A DNA stretch of 42,335 bases. Origin: Hyphomicrobium sp. (GTDB lineage Bacteria; Pseudomonadota; Alphaproteobacteria; Rhizobiales; Hyphomicrobiaceae). The notes below the pieces were generated by a model. The model was not told where the DNA came from and did not search any database. It was given only the letters and a program-made list of their open reading frames with translations. Where the stretch lies: the NCBI GenBank assembly GCA_002928515.1, contig PERI01000010.1, positions 1 to 42,335 of the forward strand. Direction: 5' to 3'. Of this stretch, positions 1-7,622 are shown in pieces. The position numbers and the translations under genes are program-made. Each line of letters opens with the position of its first letter. Within the stretch, counting starts at the first letter, position 1.

Positions 1-150
1 AACAGTCACATAGACCTGGGTACTGCATCGTATGTTTCGGGGGCCGCAACCAACAAACGAAAATTGAAATATGGGCTTTTGATCCTTAGCCAGGAATCTA
101 CTTTAGGCAAAAGCCGCCCATAGGCAAAATGTGGGTCGTTATAATTACAA

Positions 151-1587
151 CTAGTGATGCGCAGAACCCGTCCGTGGACGGTTTTGAAAGATCGGGTCAA
201 GAGTCAATTTCGAACTTTGCTGTTGAGGCATTATCGAATGAGACCCGTTTATAGAATTGGTAGAGCCCGTCATCAAAACGGCAGCAGTATTGCCCTCACG
301 GTCTTGATCATCGCGGCAGCTTTGTCGATGATCGTTGTTGTGCCTTGAAACTCCAAGCCTCTCTAAAATGACAGATGCGACATGCGTGGCAGCTGATGCC
401 AAAGCATGATCTACGTGATGGGCGTAGCGTGCCGTGACGCTTCCGGCACTGTGGCCGAGCAGGCCGGCTATTGTCAGTTCGCTATAGTTGAGTTCATGCG
501 CGACGGTCGCAAAGCTATGCCGTAACGTGTGTGGCGTCACATCTTTGAGAGATGCGATGCCACAAAGGCGATCCAATGGTTTGCGAATATTGACCAACTG
601 GCCTTCACCTCGCCCAGCTTCAAACACCCATGCATCCTCGTCGACCCTGTGTACAACAAGCTGGGTTAAAAATTCCATGACCGGTTGTCCGCACGGTCGC
701 ATTTGAGGACCTGTTTTGGTGTGCTTGAGCCGCAAGCATTGACCGCGCACATCAATCATAGATTTTTGCAGCGACAGAACTTCTGTCTTTCGACATCCCG
801 TCAACGCCAAGACAATGATGGCGTCGACAGCCGATTGCATTAGTCCAAAACTAGGCGCTTGCATCAGCGCGTGTCCAAGACGCTGGTATTCTTCAGGCGA
901 TAAAAATCGCGTGCGACGACCATCAGCAGGCTTTTCGATATCGCGACAAGGATTGTCGTCGACCAAGCCTGTTTTGATGGCGAAGGTATAGATCGTGGAC
1001 AACAGCTTGACGGATTTGACTGCTGTGCCTTGTCCACCTCGCACGCGGGCACGGCCGTGCGGGCCTGTTTTTTCATCGACCGCAGTTTTGCCAATGCGCA
1101 CGGCATGCATCATCATGTTGACGTCCTTGCGCGTGACCTCGGCGATCGCAAGCTGGCCAATGAGCGGCTTAATGTGACGCCTAAATCGACCTTCATCGAT
1201 CAGGACTGTCCCAAGAGCCTTAGGTTTTCCACGATAGAGGACGCGGCCAGCACGTGCCTCATCAATGTAGTGCTGGCACAGATCGGTGATGGTCATCAGG
1301 CATCGATGTTCTTTGCGTTCGGCTGAGGGATCAGCACCCTGCTCAACGTTGCCGAGTGAAATCTTGGCCAAGCGCCTAGCCTGATCAACGGTCAATCGTT
1401 TGGACGAGCCCAGTGCATAGCGCCGCGTGCTTCCCCGAGCATTGCGATATTGAACGATGAAGGTTTTCGTTCCTGATGGCTTGCATCTGACGCCAAAACC
1501 GCGCAATTCCGCGCACCAGATGAAAGCGTCGGAATTGGCTTTAGGGCACAAATCGTCGACAATTTTCTTTGTCAGTTTGCACGCCAT
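151..1587 (-). CDS. Tyrosine recombinase (integrase) of an integrated element
   Basis: Site-specific recombinase of the phage/island integrase type, which inserts and excises DNA at a tRNA attachment site. Residues 1-90 resemble the arm-binding domain of the DUF4102 type (AELRGFGVRCKPSGTKTF), residues about 100-215 form the SAM-like core-binding domain, and the catalytic domain follows. The catalytic set is complete: R266 (TGCRKTE), probably K291, H353 and R356 (HTLRHSF), H379 (LLGHS) and the nucleophile Y388 (ARYAHH). The last ~75 residues are a low-complexity tail not needed for the fold. The ATG at 1587 is preceded by GGAGAC. It is transcribed leftwards, away from the tRNA-Arg fragment at 1762-1806, so the element it belongs to probably lies mostly left of the window. 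478 aa is somewhat long for the family because of the tail. The protein appears intact. Confidence 0.93.
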   Translation of the reverse strand: MACKLTKKIVDDLCPKANSDAFIWCAELRGFGVRCKPSGTKTFIVQYRNARGSTRRYALGSSKRLTVDQARRLAKISLGNVEQGADPSAERKEHRCLMTITDLCQHYIDEARAGRVLYRGKPKALGTVLIDEGRFRRHIKPLIGQLAIAEVTRKDVNMMMHAVRIGKTAVDEKTGPHGRARVRGGQGTAVKSVKLLSTIYTFAIKTGLVDDNPCRDIEKPADGRRTRFLSPEEYQRLGHALMQAPSFGLMQSAVDAIIVLALTGCRKTEVLSLQKSMIDVRGQCLRLKHTKTGPQMRPCGQPVMEFLTQLVVHRVDEDAWVFEAGRGEGQLVNIRKPLDRLCGIASLKDVTPHTLRHSFATVAHELNYSELTIAGLLGHSAGSVTARYAHHVDHALASAATHVASVILERLGVSRHNNDHRQSCRDDQDREGNTAAVLMTGSTNSINGSHSIMPQQQSSKLTLDPIFQNRPRTGSAHH

Positions 1588-2063
1588 CGAAGTCTCCAGG
1601 GCAGAGGTCGGCGGGGAAGCAGGGGGGAAGCAAAGTGCAGTGAAAATGCGCGTAACAGGGGTAGTATGATGTCGGCAACAACCGAGATCAAGACCTTAAA
1701 ATATATGAAGAAAAGCGATATTGAGTGACCGCGCGCAGGCCTGTCGGAATGAGCAAAATTTCTCCGAAGGCAGAGGTCGTAGGTTCGAATCCTACCGGGT
1801 GCGCCATTTCACTGTCGATGATGAGATCACCGATGGTCTAACAGCATTGTGCTGGCTGTGTCCCCATAGTTTTGGACGAGTTGCCAAGCAATGGAAGGTC
1901 CTTCAAATCAAGCAATCTCGAGGCAAAGTAGAAAACGCATGAATGCTGGCTTCACGAGAACCTCGAAGCGAGAACCATCACATTGATCCCGAAAATCAGA
2001 TCGGAAGGGTCTTTCCCAACGAACATAGATACAGCCAAAACTGCGATTTAGTTGTTCCTTCAC
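1588..2063. other. Gene-poor junction around the att site
   Basis: Non-coding stretch between the integrase start and the stop of the cupin gene. Apart from the tRNA-Arg half-copy I see no gene here. The AT-richer part at about 1695-1760 would be the place for integrase arm sites, but I could not define repeats there. The part from 1807 to 2063 has no convincing reading frame, terminator or insertion-sequence end. Confidence 0.5.
1762..1806 (+). repeat. 3' half of tRNA-Arg(CCG): attachment-site scar
   Basis: The sequence reproduces a tRNA from its anticodon loop to the CCA end: CTCCGAA (anticodon CCG), the 3' anticodon strand GGCAG, variable loop AGGTC, the T arm GTAGGTTCGAATCCTAC, the 3' acceptor strand CGGGTGC, discriminator G and encoded CCA. 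No matching 5' acceptor strand (GCACCCG) or D arm occurs in the preceding 90 bases, so this is not a complete tRNA gene. With an integrase gene 175 bp away it is best read as one att end of an integrated element. Given its orientation, the intact tRNA-Arg gene should lie to the left, outside the window. The tRNA identity is from memory of the usual alphaproteobacterial sequence. Confidence 0.85.
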
Positions 2064-2549
2064 CTATTTGCGCGGATCATCTTCCGGATTTATGTACGTT
2101 ATGTTCCACGGGCCCGTTGCTGTGAGGAGTACAATCGTTTCCTCCTCATTCCATAAATAGTGGGCATGGCCGGAAGGCAATGTGAAGCTCGATCCAGCAC
2201 CGAGTTTGTCACCTTTAGTTCGGTCGAGTTTCTCACCCATTCCATTCCATACCGCCCCCTTAAGAACTGTGACGACTTCAGCGAAGGGATGCGTATGAGC
2301 AGGGATTTCGTAGTTTGGCGGAAATTTCAGGTAAACCATGAACACACCCGGCTTAGTGGGATCGCCTATGACAAGCGCGCTTTTAGCGTCTCCTGGAAGG
2401 ACGGGCTCATCTTTCCATTCCAGTTTGTCCAACTCGAAATTTTCCATCTTCGACGTCGTCATGCGCTCGATTTGATCTTGTTGTGCAAGCGCATGAAATG
2501 ATGCCGCTGTCAGAACCATACCTGCTAGCAGTGCAACCAAAACTCTCAT
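2064..2549 (-). CDS. Secreted cupin-domain protein
   Basis: Single-domain cupin of 161 residues with an N-terminal signal peptide (residues 1-22, cut after FHALA). Cupin motif 1 is visible as PAHTHPFAEVVTVLKG, which supplies two histidines and a glutamate for a metal, and motif 2 as LPSGHAHYLW. The frame is open further upstream, but the ATG at 2549 is preferred because the signal peptide begins there and an AGGAAA ribosome-binding site precedes it. Function is unknown; the family includes small metal-binding oxygenase-like and sensor proteins. It lies 195 bp downstream of the response regulator gene on the same strand and could be read through from that operon. Substrate cannot be inferred. 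Confidence 0.8.
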   Translation of the reverse strand: MRVLVALLAGMVLTAASFHALAQQDQIERMTTSKMENFELDKLEWKDEPVLPGDAKSALVIGDPTKPGVFMVYLKFPPNYEIPAHTHPFAEVVTVLKGAVWNGMGEKLDRTKGDKLGAGSSFTLPSGHAHYLWNEEETIVLLTATGPWNITYINPEDDPRK

Positions 2550-2744
2550 GTTGATTTCCTGGTGTTTGGGTGAAACGCCTGCACGATATGCAGAGCGAGC
2601 CACAAACGAATTGAAGATGCTGCAATCAACAACAGTCAGATTGGCTGTGCCACGGCGATTTGCCCTTTGAAGATTGGGAAAATCCCACATTGGTCGGCAT
2701 GTGCAGCGATACAGGAAATATGTAAGCAACCCGCCAACTATACC

Positions 2745-3401
2745 TTATGCGGTATCTGGTTCAGACAGGGATGCAACCAAACCTTGGCGCATACAAAGAT
2801 ACACGAGTTCGATATCGGATTTGACCTCGAGTTTGGATTTGATCTCGCTGTGATAGTTGGCAACCGTTTTGGGGCTAAGATTAAATGCGCTTGCAATTTG
2901 ATCCGTGGATTTCGCATTTAAAATCATACGTAAGATTTCGAATTCACGTGGTGACAGCTGGTCCAGAGCTGAAACTTGTTCGCATAAGCTGCTTGCCGCA
3001 ATGGCCTGATTGATCTCGGCGCATAAGGCAGGTCGTCCAAGATAGACATCCCTTATTGCGCTGACGAGAATCTCAGGTGGGCTGCTTTTCGTAACATAAC
3101 CACGCGCACCTGCCCGAAAAGCCTGTTGTGCGTAGGTTGCACTTGCGTGCATGGAGAAAATCAGAATTTTTGCAGTTGAATCGAGTTGGCGAAGCTGTCT
3201 CACCAGATCGATTCCGCCGCGTCCCGGCATGGACACATCAATGACGATAACGTCGGGCTTAGCGGACTTAAAAGCTTGATACCCAGATGCCGCACTATCC
3301 GCCTCGGCAACGACTTCGATGCCAGCATGTTTCTCGATGAGCCTGCGATAGCCTTCCCGAACAACGGCATGGTCGTCAATAAGGAGGACTCTTATCGCCA
3401 C
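2745..3401 (-). CDS. NarL/FixJ-family response regulator (MoxX-like)
   Basis: Two-component response regulator of 218 residues. The receiver domain (1-120) has the acidic pair D9-D10, the phospho-acceptor D55 in VIVIDVSMPG and a late lysine (TKSSP). The C-terminal LuxR-type helix-turn-helix spans about 150-210 (LSPREFEILRMI, then NLSPKTVANYHSEIKSKL). It is expected to bind DNA as a dimer after phosphorylation by the kinase encoded immediately upstream; only 3 bp separate the kinase stop from this ATG, so they form one operon. The partner's domain type suggests the MoxYX group known from methylotrophs, but no methanol dehydrogenase genes lie in the window, so the target genes are unknown. Confidence 0.9.
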   Translation of the reverse strand: MAIRVLLIDDHAVVREGYRRLIEKHAGIEVVAEADSAASGYQAFKSAKPDVIVIDVSMPGRGGIDLVRQLRQLDSTAKILIFSMHASATYAQQAFRAGARGYVTKSSPPEILVSAIRDVYLGRPALCAEINQAIAASSLCEQVSALDQLSPREFEILRMILNAKSTDQIASAFNLSPKTVANYHSEIKSKLEVKSDIELVYLCMRQGLVASLSEPDTA

Positions 3402-3404
3402 TTG

Positions 3405-4775
3405 TCAGGCTCCCTGTGGTGATGATGGAAACTCGACATGAAGGCCGAAACCACCCACGGGAAGCGGGCCAGCAGTAAGTGTTCCGCATAATGCCGTGAC
3501 ACGCTCGCGCATCCCGATCAGGCCTGAGCCAGACATTCGATCCAAGTTTACGTCCTCATGCTGTCCAACACCGTCGTCAATGACGCTGAGCCGAACGTGC
3601 TTACGAACGCTATCGGAATGTTCGGACATTCGAACCTTGACGGTTCGAGCACGGGCATGTTTTGCCGCATTCGTCAGTGCCTCCTGCACAATACGATACA
3701 CATGTGCGCTTGTTTCAGAACGCAGACTTTCAAACTCATCGGCCGCCTCAATCGAAAAAATTGTCCGTCCACGCGCATTCTCATTATGGTGCTCAACGAG
3801 TGCTCTGAGGCTGGCAACAAGACCCAGATCATCAATCTCCTGAGGACGGAGATAGCGAAGCGTCCTCCGCAAGGCGAACATTAGATTTGATGCCATTTTC
3901 TCAAGCTCGCGCGCTTCGCCGACGAGTTGGGGTGCATCAGCCTGCGCACTATTTCGGATACAGGCGGCCATTGCGCCAATTGCGGCTAACCTTTGTGCAA
4001 TTTCGTCATGGAGTTCGCGCGCCAGATGCCGACGCTCCTGCTCTTGCATATCGACTAGACGGTGCGCGAAATCGGCCCGTTCTTTTGTCGCTTTCTCAAG
4101 GTCTTCCGTCATAGCATTGAAGACTTGGCTGATGCGGTTCAATTCGGCGAGTTGAAACGGTGGCAATCGCACTTTGAGATCACCTTCGGCCAATCTGTTA
4201 AGCCCAGTTAGAATGTTGGACGCTGGTCGTAAACTTCGATCAACAATGATGTAAGTGACAAGACACAGTGCACCAACGAGGAGTGCTGAAAGTCCAAGCA
4301 ACGGTGAAATATTTGTCCAAGCCTTACTCGAAGTTGCGTACGGATCGAATGACGTTGATATGGCGCCTTGGACTTCACCACGATAGGTGAGTAATCTGGA
4401 GCCAGACAGATGTCTGTTCAAAAAGCGACCATAGAATTCCGAAAACCAAGCTGGAGGTGTGATGAAATTGGCCTCCAACCCAGAACAACTCGAACGATTC
4501 CTAGCAGGGTCTAATCCATCGAATTGGACACATTGGCCCGGCTTCAGCGCATAGTTTGAAATCAAATCCCAATCAGGAAAACGCTTCAGGGTGTCGGTGC
4601 CCCTCTCGATACGTGAAAGCTGGAGCTCGAGTTGACGGCCGGCAAGCTCGGCCAACACCTGATTTTGCAGGTGCGCTTCACGTGCGGACATATAAAGTGC
4701 GAGACCAGAGCCCGCGAAAAAGCAAGCGAAAGCCACGAGTGTTATCCGGCGAACGAGCAGCCATTTTAAATCCAT
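3405..4775 (-). CDS. Membrane histidine kinase, MoxY/NarX type
   Basis: Sensor kinase for the adjacent regulator. From the ATG at 4775 (456 aa) it has a first membrane helix near residues 9-28 and a periplasmic region of about 130 residues resembling the LapD/MoxY N-terminal domain. A second helix lies near 157-178, followed by HAMP (~175-227), a HisKA_3 dimerisation helix with H256 in LARELHDE, and an ATPase domain with N box (EALTNAAKHA), DDGVG and GSGLIGMRERV motifs. An in-frame ATG at 4880 would add 35 residues; neither start has a strong ribosome-binding site, and the later one is preferred because the membrane helix follows it directly. The signal sensed is unknown. The MoxY link is from domain recall, not a search. 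Confidence 0.85.
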   Translation of the reverse strand: MDLKWLLVRRITLVAFACFFAGSGLALYMSAREAHLQNQVLAELAGRQLELQLSRIERGTDTLKRFPDWDLISNYALKPGQCVQFDGLDPARNRSSCSGLEANFITPPAWFSEFYGRFLNRHLSGSRLLTYRGEVQGAISTSFDPYATSSKAWTNISPLLGLSALLVGALCLVTYIIVDRSLRPASNILTGLNRLAEGDLKVRLPPFQLAELNRISQVFNAMTEDLEKATKERADFAHRLVDMQEQERRHLARELHDEIAQRLAAIGAMAACIRNSAQADAPQLVGEARELEKMASNLMFALRRTLRYLRPQEIDDLGLVASLRALVEHHNENARGRTIFSIEAADEFESLRSETSAHVYRIVQEALTNAAKHARARTVKVRMSEHSDSVRKHVRLSVIDDGVGQHEDVNLDRMSGSGLIGMRERVTALCGTLTAGPLPVGGFGLHVEFPSSPQGA

Positions 4776-4887
4776 ATCGACACCCAAGTCGGAAAATTTC
4801 CCTGAAACTAGAGGCGCTGCCCTGCTCTGTGAAGATATGAAACTGCTTAACGGGAAATCTTCATAAGCATCCACGGGCAATCCACAC

Positions 4888-4911
4888 TTTCGCTAAGGCC
4901 ACCTAGTGAAA
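4888..4911. promoter_or_regulatory. Imperfect palindrome in a divergent intergenic region
   Basis: TTTCGCTA and TAGTGAAA form an inverted repeat (7 of 8 positions) around an 8-bp spacer. It sits between the kinase gene (leftward) and the NTF2-like gene (rightward, start 4937), where a regulator could control both. This may be chance. Confidence 0.3.
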
Positions 4912-4936
4912 TAGCGATGGTTCAGCAAGGATCAAC

Positions 4937-5260
4937 ATGCAACTTCCAGCACCAATAAAGACCTATTTCGAAGCCGACCAAGAACTCGTCGGCGCAAGCC
5001 CAATCCAGTTGTTTACGCAAAACGCTATCGTCAGAGACGAAGGCAAAACGCACATTGGGCATGATGCAATCACAGCTTGGTGGATCGCAGCGAAGGCGAA
5101 ATACCAACACAAAGCAGAACCTTGCGAACTCAGTTATGAGCCACATGCAATTCACGTTCGCGCCAAGGTGACGGGACAATTTCCAGGCAGCCCCGCTCTG
5201 CTCACTTTTGCATTCCAACTCGAAGACGAACGTATTGCGATACTTGAGATCACCGCATGA
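4937..5260 (+). CDS. NTF2-like (SnoaL-type) protein
   Basis: Protein of 107 residues with the pattern of the cone-shaped NTF2/SnoaL fold: an early helix (IKTYFEADQ), then FTQNAIVRDEGKTHIGHDAITAWW, then alternating strands ending in a short tail. Family members are isomerases, dehydratases or simple binding proteins, so the exact activity is not predictable. The ATG at 4937 follows AAGGATCAAC. Its stop overlaps the start of the next frame (ATGA), which begins like a short-chain dehydrogenase. NTF2-like plus dehydrogenase pairs are common in proteobacteria, so this is probably half of a former two-gene unit whose partner has decayed. Confidence 0.75.
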   Translation: MQLPAPIKTYFEADQELVGASPIQLFTQNAIVRDEGKTHIGHDAITAWWIAAKAKYQHKAEPCELSYEPHAIHVRAKVTGQFPGSPALLTFAFQLEDERIAILEITA

Positions 5261-5586
5261 GTGACTGGCAACAATTGCAAAACAAAAGTGCGCTTATAAC
5301 TTTCGGAGAGCGCGGTGCTAGCGCCGCATCATTGTTGTTATTTCGCGAGTTTGGAGAGTATCTCATTACTACGGCGCGCAAAAAGCTTAGGAAGATTCCT
5401 GAGACCATGTTTGCTACCGCGTCCCGCGGTCGCCGATTTTCATCTTTCTGGAAGGACTCCGTATTGGTTGCAGCTCTGTCGCTGTTGGGAGCATCAGCGA
5501 CGGCCATCACGATAACTCATATGAACACTGCGGCAGAGAGTTCTGGCTTGATGGGATCCATCTGCAGAAGCAAATCCACGCCATAG
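5257..5586 (+). pseudogene. Remnant of a short-chain dehydrogenase, or unknown small protein
   Basis: The frame starts by ATGA overlap with the NTF2-like gene. Its first ~42 residues read like the start of a short-chain dehydrogenase: LQNKSALIT, a degraded glycine-rich turn (FGERGAS instead of GGxSGIG), then LLLFREFGEYLITTARK. The similarity then stops and the remaining ~65 residues match nothing I recognise; there is no catalytic YxxxK. At 109 aa it is far shorter than the ~250 aa of the family. The simplest reading is a truncated or rearranged gene, with the stretch up to 5765 also lacking a recognisable gene. It could instead be an unrelated small protein with one hydrophobic segment (VLVAALSLLGASATAI). 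Confidence 0.4.
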
Positions 5587-5765
5587 CGCAGCCGCAGCCA
5601 GCCACATCCCGCTTACCGAAGCCAATGATCAATCGTTTTTATGAGGTTTGGGCTCGGAAGAGCAGACGGCGTTGAAGCAAACCTTGGAGATAATTAAGAA
5701 GCGCCTTAGCCTGAGTAAAGCAACGTGCGATGTGTTGGAATGGCAGCGAAAACTAGGACGAGATT

Positions 5766-6182
5766 ATGAATGAACATCAAATCTCCACTGCCAAAGTGGC
5801 TCTAGCATCGGCATACGACGCGACGATGGACTTTCCAATGATCGTCGGAACTCTTATCGCAGCAGGCTTTGAGGGATATACCGTCGACTATCGTCGCAAA
5901 ACATGTGTTTATTATCTTCCTAACGGCCAGAACATCGAGCTTCCATTGCCCCTTGATGATGTGAATGTGGAATCGCAATTTGTCGGCGAGGCTGTGAAAG
6001 CGGAGATCCGCGAGGCACAAAATGGTACTCCGGGCTACACTTACAAAGAATTTTGTCGGAAGGTGAAAGCAGCAGGTTGCGCAGGCTACTTAGTCTCATT
6101 TTCCGGACGCAGGGTGTTATACTTTGGGCGCACGGCCGAGACGCATGTCGAGCACTTTCCAAAATCTATAAAGCACCCTTAG
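5766..6182 (+). CDS. DUF1398 (YbcV-like) protein
   Basis: Cytoplasmic protein of 138 residues of the DUF1398 type: an N-terminal helical part (DFPMIVGTLIAAGFEGYTVDYRRKT), then YYLPNGQNIELPLP and the C-terminal pattern GYTYKEFCRKVKAAGCAGYLVSFSGRRVLYFGR. No biochemical function is established that I know of. The start is the ATG at 5766, after GGACGAG. It is convergent with the ferric-reductase-like gene and the two stop codons overlap, so there is no terminator between them. Confidence 0.8.
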   Translation: MNEHQISTAKVALASAYDATMDFPMIVGTLIAAGFEGYTVDYRRKTCVYYLPNGQNIELPLPLDDVNVESQFVGEAVKAEIREAQNGTPGYTYKEFCRKVKAAGCAGYLVSFSGRRVLYFGRTAETHVEHFPKSIKHP

Positions 6183-6805
6183 CGCTTCATCGATCGCATG
6201 GCCCACACCCGCAAGTCTGCAATGACTTTAATGGTGGCCGCTATGACCAGAACGCACAGAGCGACTTTCGATATCGTCTCCATGGTTCCCTCGATCAGAA
6301 AAGCATGGACTGTACTTCCCAAAACAATGACCACTGCCAGACACGTATGAACGATGCGCCAAGTCCGCAGGCGCAACCGGTGACGCAGTGAAGCCAAAAG
6401 CGCGACAGCGAAAACGGCCCACATCGCGATCACGCCCCAATTTGAGAACGGCGTCGGCGATGCAAAGAGTAGCGCGTCAATGACATCCGGGGGGCTAGTT
6501 ATCCATAAGCCCCCGACATGTATCAACACAGCCAAGACGAGCAGAGCGCCGGTCCAGCGATGGATGCGTCGCCCGCGATAAACTGATAGTCCTGGTAAGT
6601 AACCGCCAATCAGCAAAGGTTGAACGAGCATAAGCCCAAGCGCAACAATCCCGGCAAATCCAGCGATGATGTAAATCGGATATCGCCACGCAAGAAGTGG
6701 GCTTGCGGCTGCCGCAGCAATCGGCACGACAATGGCAGCCGCAATAACAATCCAGATCAGAATTGCTCGGGCCTCAATATTACCCTTAGAACTCAAATGA
6801 CTCAC
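6179..6805 (-). CDS. Ferric-reductase-like transmembrane protein
   Basis: Integral membrane protein of 208 residues with about six hydrophobic helices and histidines placed as in the ferric-reductase/cytochrome b domain (RIHRWTGALLVLAVLIHVGGLW, then RIVHTCLAVVIVLGSTVHAFL), likely binding two haems. It has no FAD or NAD domain, so it would pass electrons across the membrane only with a partner. Its start overlaps the stop of the upstream Tat-exported protein by 4 bp (ATGA), which indicates translational coupling. A role in haem-dependent electron delivery to an exported partner is inference. Confidence 0.82.
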   Translation of the reverse strand: MSHLSSKGNIEARAILIWIVIAAAIVVPIAAAAASPLLAWRYPIYIIAGFAGIVALGLMLVQPLLIGGYLPGLSVYRGRRIHRWTGALLVLAVLIHVGGLWITSPPDVIDALLFASPTPFSNWGVIAMWAVFAVALLASLRHRLRLRTWRIVHTCLAVVIVLGSTVHAFLIEGTMETISKVALCVLVIAATIKVIADLRVWAMRSMKR

Positions 6806-7290
6806 ACCGGCTCAAGGACGAAGTGCGCCTCAAGGCTGGTGGCTTTAGCGCTCGGCATGATGGGGCGCAGAAAAACAGTCTTGAACTCACCACTATCATA
6901 GGCGAGATGACCGTGAGGCTGGCCGAATGCGGGGACAATCTGCGGCATCTCCAGTCGGAACATGCCGTTCGCATCTGTGAGCGTAGCTCCGTGACTTCGT
7001 TCGTCGCTTTCATACCCTTCAGTTGTGTGTGCCCAAATTTGAATACGCTGCCCCGCTAACGGAGCACCATCGCCAGCGCGGCGCACTGTTCCCGACATCC
7101 AGAAACCGCCACCGCCAATTCGTTCCACAATTGGGGCGTCTTTGATGTAATTGTTGGAGCCTCCTCGCATCGAACTGGTGGGTGCGAGGACTTGCGCTTG
7201 TGCAGGCGCTTGAAGGCCAGCTACCCCGGCAATAACCACGGAACCACTCGTGGCTATCAGACGACGGCGGGTGAGAAGTTCGAAAGTCAT
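6802..7290 (-). CDS. Tat-exported intradiol-dioxygenase-like protein
   Basis: Protein of 162 residues starting with a twin-arginine-like signal (LTRRRLIATSG followed by a hydrophobic stretch and AQA). The mature part resembles the beta-sandwich of intradiol ring-cleavage dioxygenases and related carboxypeptidase-regulatory-like domains (GFWMSGTVRRAGDGAPLAGQ, ATLTDANGMFRLEMP). The Tyr-Tyr-His-His iron ligands of true intradiol enzymes are not evident; only QPHGHLAYDSGEFKTVFLRP could offer metal ligands. Dioxygenase activity is therefore doubtful. It is first in a two-gene operon with the ferric-reductase-like protein, suggesting an exported redox partner or binding protein. Confidence 0.72.
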   Translation of the reverse strand: MTFELLTRRRLIATSGSVVIAGVAGLQAPAQAQVLAPTSSMRGGSNNYIKDAPIVERIGGGGFWMSGTVRRAGDGAPLAGQRIQIWAHTTEGYESDERSHGATLTDANGMFRLEMPQIVPAFGQPHGHLAYDSGEFKTVFLRPIMPSAKATSLEAHFVLEPV

Positions 7291-7622
7291 GTAGAAATCT
7301 CCGGGCTAAAACGCATGCGATGACCAATGAACAAATATCTGACAGAGGCCCAATAGCCTCCTTACGAATGACCTGATTTAGGATGCAAAAGCCGAGGATC
7401 AACGCCTCCCACCGTTTTGTGAAGATAATTCGTTCAGCCCAGGTTCACAATAATCAGCTTATGCGACCGACACTGATCCAAATCAGATTGCCTCAATCCA
7501 CACCAAGCAGCGCCGCATATAAGCCTGCAACATGGCGTCACGTCATAACCAAATCGCAATCGAACAGATAAAACGAAGCTATCATTCGAGTTCGCGCGTC
7601 TAAAACGTACTCAGAGGACAAA
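7291..7622. other. Intergenic region between divergent genes
   Basis: About 330 bp separating the Tat-exported protein (leftward) and the OmpA-family gene (rightward). It must hold promoters for both, but I could not find a pair of boxes with good spacing. An AGAGGA ribosome-binding site lies at 7613-7618 for the OmpA gene. No small gene, repeat or RNA structure was recognised. Confidence 0.5.

Noticed and set aside
1735-1806. Complete tRNA gene
   Set aside because: Only the 3' half is present; no 5' acceptor or D arm upstream.
1855-1905. Possible insertion-sequence end near TGTCCCCATAG
   Set aside because: No matching inverted end, target duplication or transposase found.
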